Source: Elymus sibiricus
Taxonomy: Eukaryota > Streptophyta > Magnoliopsida > Poales > Poaceae
Assembly (NCBI GenBank): GCA_039707655.1
Contig: CM077666.1
Coordinates: 400,477,886 to 400,541,885 of the forward strand
Direction of reading: 5' to 3'
DNA: 64,000 bases
A program made the position numbers and the translations under genes. This document shows positions 61,244 through 64,000 of the stretch, piece by piece; within the stretch, counting starts at the first letter, position 1; every line of letters begins with the position of its first letter. The notes under the pieces were generated by a model. It was not told the DNA's origin. It worked only from the letters and a program-made list of their open reading frames with translations, and did no database searches.

Positions 61244-64000
61244 CCCTCCGGATCGAGCAAATCTTCTACAAGGGTACGAGGCCGGGCCAAAAAGTTGGCC
61301 GATGGCATAAAGTACAACATCGATGAAGTCGCAGCAGATGGCGAACCGATTGCTCCTGCACAGAATGCCCGTAAATTTATAAGTCAATGCGGAGTTATTG
61401 TTAGGGACAACATCCCGATCAACATTCAAGAATGGAATAAGCCTAAGGAAGATCGAGAAGTTAGTTATGTGGACGAAAGATCGAAAAATTTGCTTTGGGA
61501 TATGCTCATGTCACATTTCAACCTGCCAGAGGGTTTCACAGATGGCCAACAGTTGAAAGTCAAACAGTTTTCTCTTAAGAAGATGGCCACACAATTCCAG
61601 AGCTGGAAGAAAAGATTATGAAGCGACTACATCAAGGCAAAAAAGAAGACTCTAGAATTCACTGGAGCACTAGAAAAGATAAAAGATCACTGGGACGCAT
61701 TTGTGGAGTACAAGGAATCGGATGAAGCTCTGGAAAGGTCGAGAAAAAACAAGATAAATGGTGAGAAAAAAGAGTATCACCATGTTCTGGGGCCAGGTGG
61801 CTACAACAGTGGCGTGCCTAAGTGGGAAGCAGCTGAGGCCAAGATGATTGCTGAAGGGGTCACTCCAAAAACAGCGGGTTGGCCCGAGAGGTCCAGGAAT
61901 TGGTTTCATGCGCATGGGGGAAAGTTGGACCCAGCGACAGGGGAGATTGTTGAAAAGGCATCTCTTAAAACAGCCTCGGACGCTTTACTTCAAGCAATAG
62001 AAGATGCTCAAAAGGAGGTGTTCCAGCCTGAGAGAGAGAACGACGAGCTTACACGCGCTCTCGGGAATCCTGAACACGGAGGACGAACACGAGGCAAAGG
62101 CGTTGTTCCGTGGGTTCAGGGGTTTTCGGAGTGGAACGACACTTATAGAAGCCGTGCGAGAAAAAAGAAGCAGGATGCAGACCGGCTTCAAAAGGTAGAA
62201 TCAAAGAACGCGGAGTTGGAACGCATTTTAATGCGGCAGCAGGAGCAGATTGACACAATTAGCCAGCAAAGGGCGTCTCGGTGGCAGGAGCAAGCAGATC
62301 CAGCATTGGATAGTACCGTCCCATCTATGCGGAAAAGCAGCGTGGGTTCCACGGGGGTCCCGGCCGATGATGCACTGCTGGCTCGCTACCCCGTGGATGA
62401 TATCAAAGAGACGACAAGTTGTGAGCTACACATGAAAATGAAGAACATATCCATGAAGGTGGCGTTCGGCTTTGCTTTACCGAATGCACCTGAAGCAACC
62501 ATCCATGGCAATCCGATTCCAGCTGGCTATGCTCGTGACGGGGTGGATGAAATTCTGTCGGGATATGACTCACTAGAGCTTGACATTCCTGGAGGTCAAG
62601 GGGAGCAGACACTGGGAGAAGTCATACGTGGTCTCATTGTATGGAGAAAGGATTGCATCGTGTTTCCAAACTCGGCGCCAAGGCCACCGACTCCTCCGAG
62701 TAGCAATACACATGTAAGTCCGCCGCGTCAGCCGACTCTACCCCACCTCGAGACAGAGCCCAGCGCGAGTCCGCCATATCGATCTCCGCCGCGTCAGCCG
62801 ACTCCACCCCTTACGTCCCAGTAGCAGGGCCACAAGCGGAAGAGAGCACCAAAGAAGAAACCCGAGCCTCCTGCCAAAAAGAAGTTAGCTTACGAGATGA
62901 CTGAGGAGGAAACCAGATCGGTCATTGCTTCCGAAGTGAAGTCCCATTTTGCACCGAAACCGCCCCCGCCGCCAAAGGAGATAATACCTGCGAAAACCGT
63001 ACAACACTTTGTGGATCTTCTAGAGTGACCCCCGGGACATGTGGAGAATAGGCCATCAGACTATGAACGATGTATTAGCAAGTCATATCATGATCAAATG
63101 CAGCAGTCGAAAAGTACAAGTAGTAATAAAAGCGGGAAAACAGTTCCCCAGCTCGGAGAACAGGCAATGCAATCGATCCCCCCGCTCAAGGTGATTACCG
63201 ATAACGCGCTAACCGACACTGCTAGAGAGATGGATATCACTGTTGAACAACTCCTAGGCACCGAGGAACTCCCCATGGGTGATCTAGTATGGAAATATGT
63301 CCCCGGGAACCCTCTGGTCAGACCTGAGCAGGTCGAGCATCTACCAACAGAAATGCGAAGATTGCATAAGTGGTACATGAAAGAAGTAGCGAATGGGCGA
63401 CAGACGCTCAACGTGAAAGTCAAGGAAGAGCATTACTTCTATGAAAACGAGATAATCATTGAGCTTTCAGAACTTTTTCAGTTATACAATCAAGCCGCAC
63501 TCGACAAATCTATCGTCAGTTTCTATTGTCTGTAAGTGATTTCTTTCTGTAATTTAAGTCTCTAGCTCAGCTCGTTCATTGCCTGTAATTATCCTCACTA
63601 TATTTTTTTGTACGCTATTATGCAGAATGAAGATTCTCCTATGCCAAAAAGAGGGAATCTTTGACATTGTGTCCGTTGACCCATATATCATTCATGAACT
63701 AAGTATAAAAGACTTCCCCGATGACACAGAGGAGAACTTGCTAAGGTTTTTGAAGGCACAAAATACCAAAACAGATATACTATTTCCTTACAACTTCAAG
63801 TGAGTGTTACTGTCTTGTACTACAAATTCTATTTTTTTCTTACTCGATGTTAAGTGTAGTTCATGAGTTATGCATGCCTGCTTATATAAACGTGTGCGCA
63901 GGTTCCACTGGATCCTGCTAAACATTAAAGTTGACGCTGGAACTGTTGAAATCATGGGCTCACTATGTAGAGACTCTCAAGAATACACCAGCTTGATTTT
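61244..64000 (+). pseudogene. CACTA gene 2: large protein with Ulp1-like (C48) protease end, three stops
   Basis: Exons in phase: 61244-63531 (acceptor TTTTAG, donor GTAAGT), 63626-63799 (donor GTGAGT), and 63902 to beyond the window. The first exon has in-frame TGA 61619, TAG 62822 and TGA 63026. It encodes a CACTA-associated region (Transposase_24-like; VRGRAKKLADGIKYNID, LLWDMLMSHFNLPEGF, HVLGPGGYNSGVPKW, ARSRNWFHAHGG-like block), a coiled coil near 62170-62290, and a Pro-rich linker (PPRQPTPP repeats). The last exon starts with FHWILLNI, the His-Trp motif of C48 cysteine proteases. The following segment reads EIMGSL where the catalytic Asp is usually found (MDSL), so that residue seems replaced by Gly. 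The Gln and Cys of the active site lie outside the window. Roles in CACTA movement are not established. Confidence 0.8.

Larger units (their letters stand above)
51157..64000 (+). mobile_element. CACTA (En/Spm) DNA transposon, left part; runs off the window
   Basis: It starts with CACTAGTAGGAAACC at 51157, the terminal motif of CACTA elements, preceded by TCT as possible 3-bp duplication. Subterminal hairpin repeats follow, then three genes on the plus strand: a small coiled-coil membrane protein, a TNP2-type transposase, and a large protein with a Ulp1-like end. The right terminus is beyond 64000, so more than 12.8 kb is present. The set resembles large Triticeae CACTA elements of the Caspar type. 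No other CACTA end was found between the genes. Confidence 0.85.

Overview
This window is nuclear DNA from a large-genome grass, most likely a member of the Triticeae (wheat, goat grass or barley group). The evidence is the single intact host gene, an R/B (Lc)-type bHLH regulator whose residues look Triticeae-like, set in deeply nested Copia, Gypsy, CACTA and Harbinger elements of the types that fill Triticeae genomes. Every family name here comes from recognising sequence by eye; no database was searched.

Layout. (1) 1-12.7 kb: an old LINE reverse-transcriptase fragment, cut twice. The first cut is a complete Sirevirus-like Copia element ('element A', 237-9989, target duplication TTAAT) that kept gag and a third ORF but has no recognisable pol. 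The second is an insertion of about 1.6 kb flanked by CTATT that contains LTR-like sequence. The LINE fragment runs directly into a piece of the plastid gene rpl14. (2) 12.7-15.5 kb: low-copy sequence with short tandem repeats and a small inverted-repeat element. (3) 15.5-20.6 kb: the bHLH gene on the minus strand, seven coding exons encoding 562 residues, all splice junctions in phase. (4) 21-43.2 kb: a Harbinger-like fragment split by a minus-strand Sirevirus-like Copia element ('element B', 21356-42788, target duplication CCATG). Element B itself contains a solo Copia LTR (duplication AAAGG), which contains a solo Gypsy LTR (duplication TCCAG), and separately a full-length non-autonomous Gypsy element in its pol gene. 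(5) 43.2-48.1 kb: a broken Gypsy LTR, a truncated element-A-type LTR, a LINE tail and a minisatellite. (6) 48.1-49.7 kb: a PIF/Harbinger-type element with duplicated TTA. (7) 51.2 kb to the window end: a CACTA element with three genes: a small coiled-coil membrane protein, a TNP2-type transposase with two lesions, and a second large protein with a Ulp1-like C terminus. An unusual foldback-like element with tandem-repeat arms and tRNA-like modules sits in the CACTA second gene, probably in an intron.

How the parts relate. Only the bHLH gene looks like a working host gene; its family partners MYB and WD40 proteins to switch on anthocyanin genes. The two Sirevirus-like elements share an architecture: gag degraded, pol lost or broken, but the third ORF long and largely open. 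In both, clusters of a CGGT-N3-ACCG palindrome lie in the LTRs and again just upstream of that ORF. Many coding lesions across unrelated elements look like C-to-T changes, as expected of methylated repeats.
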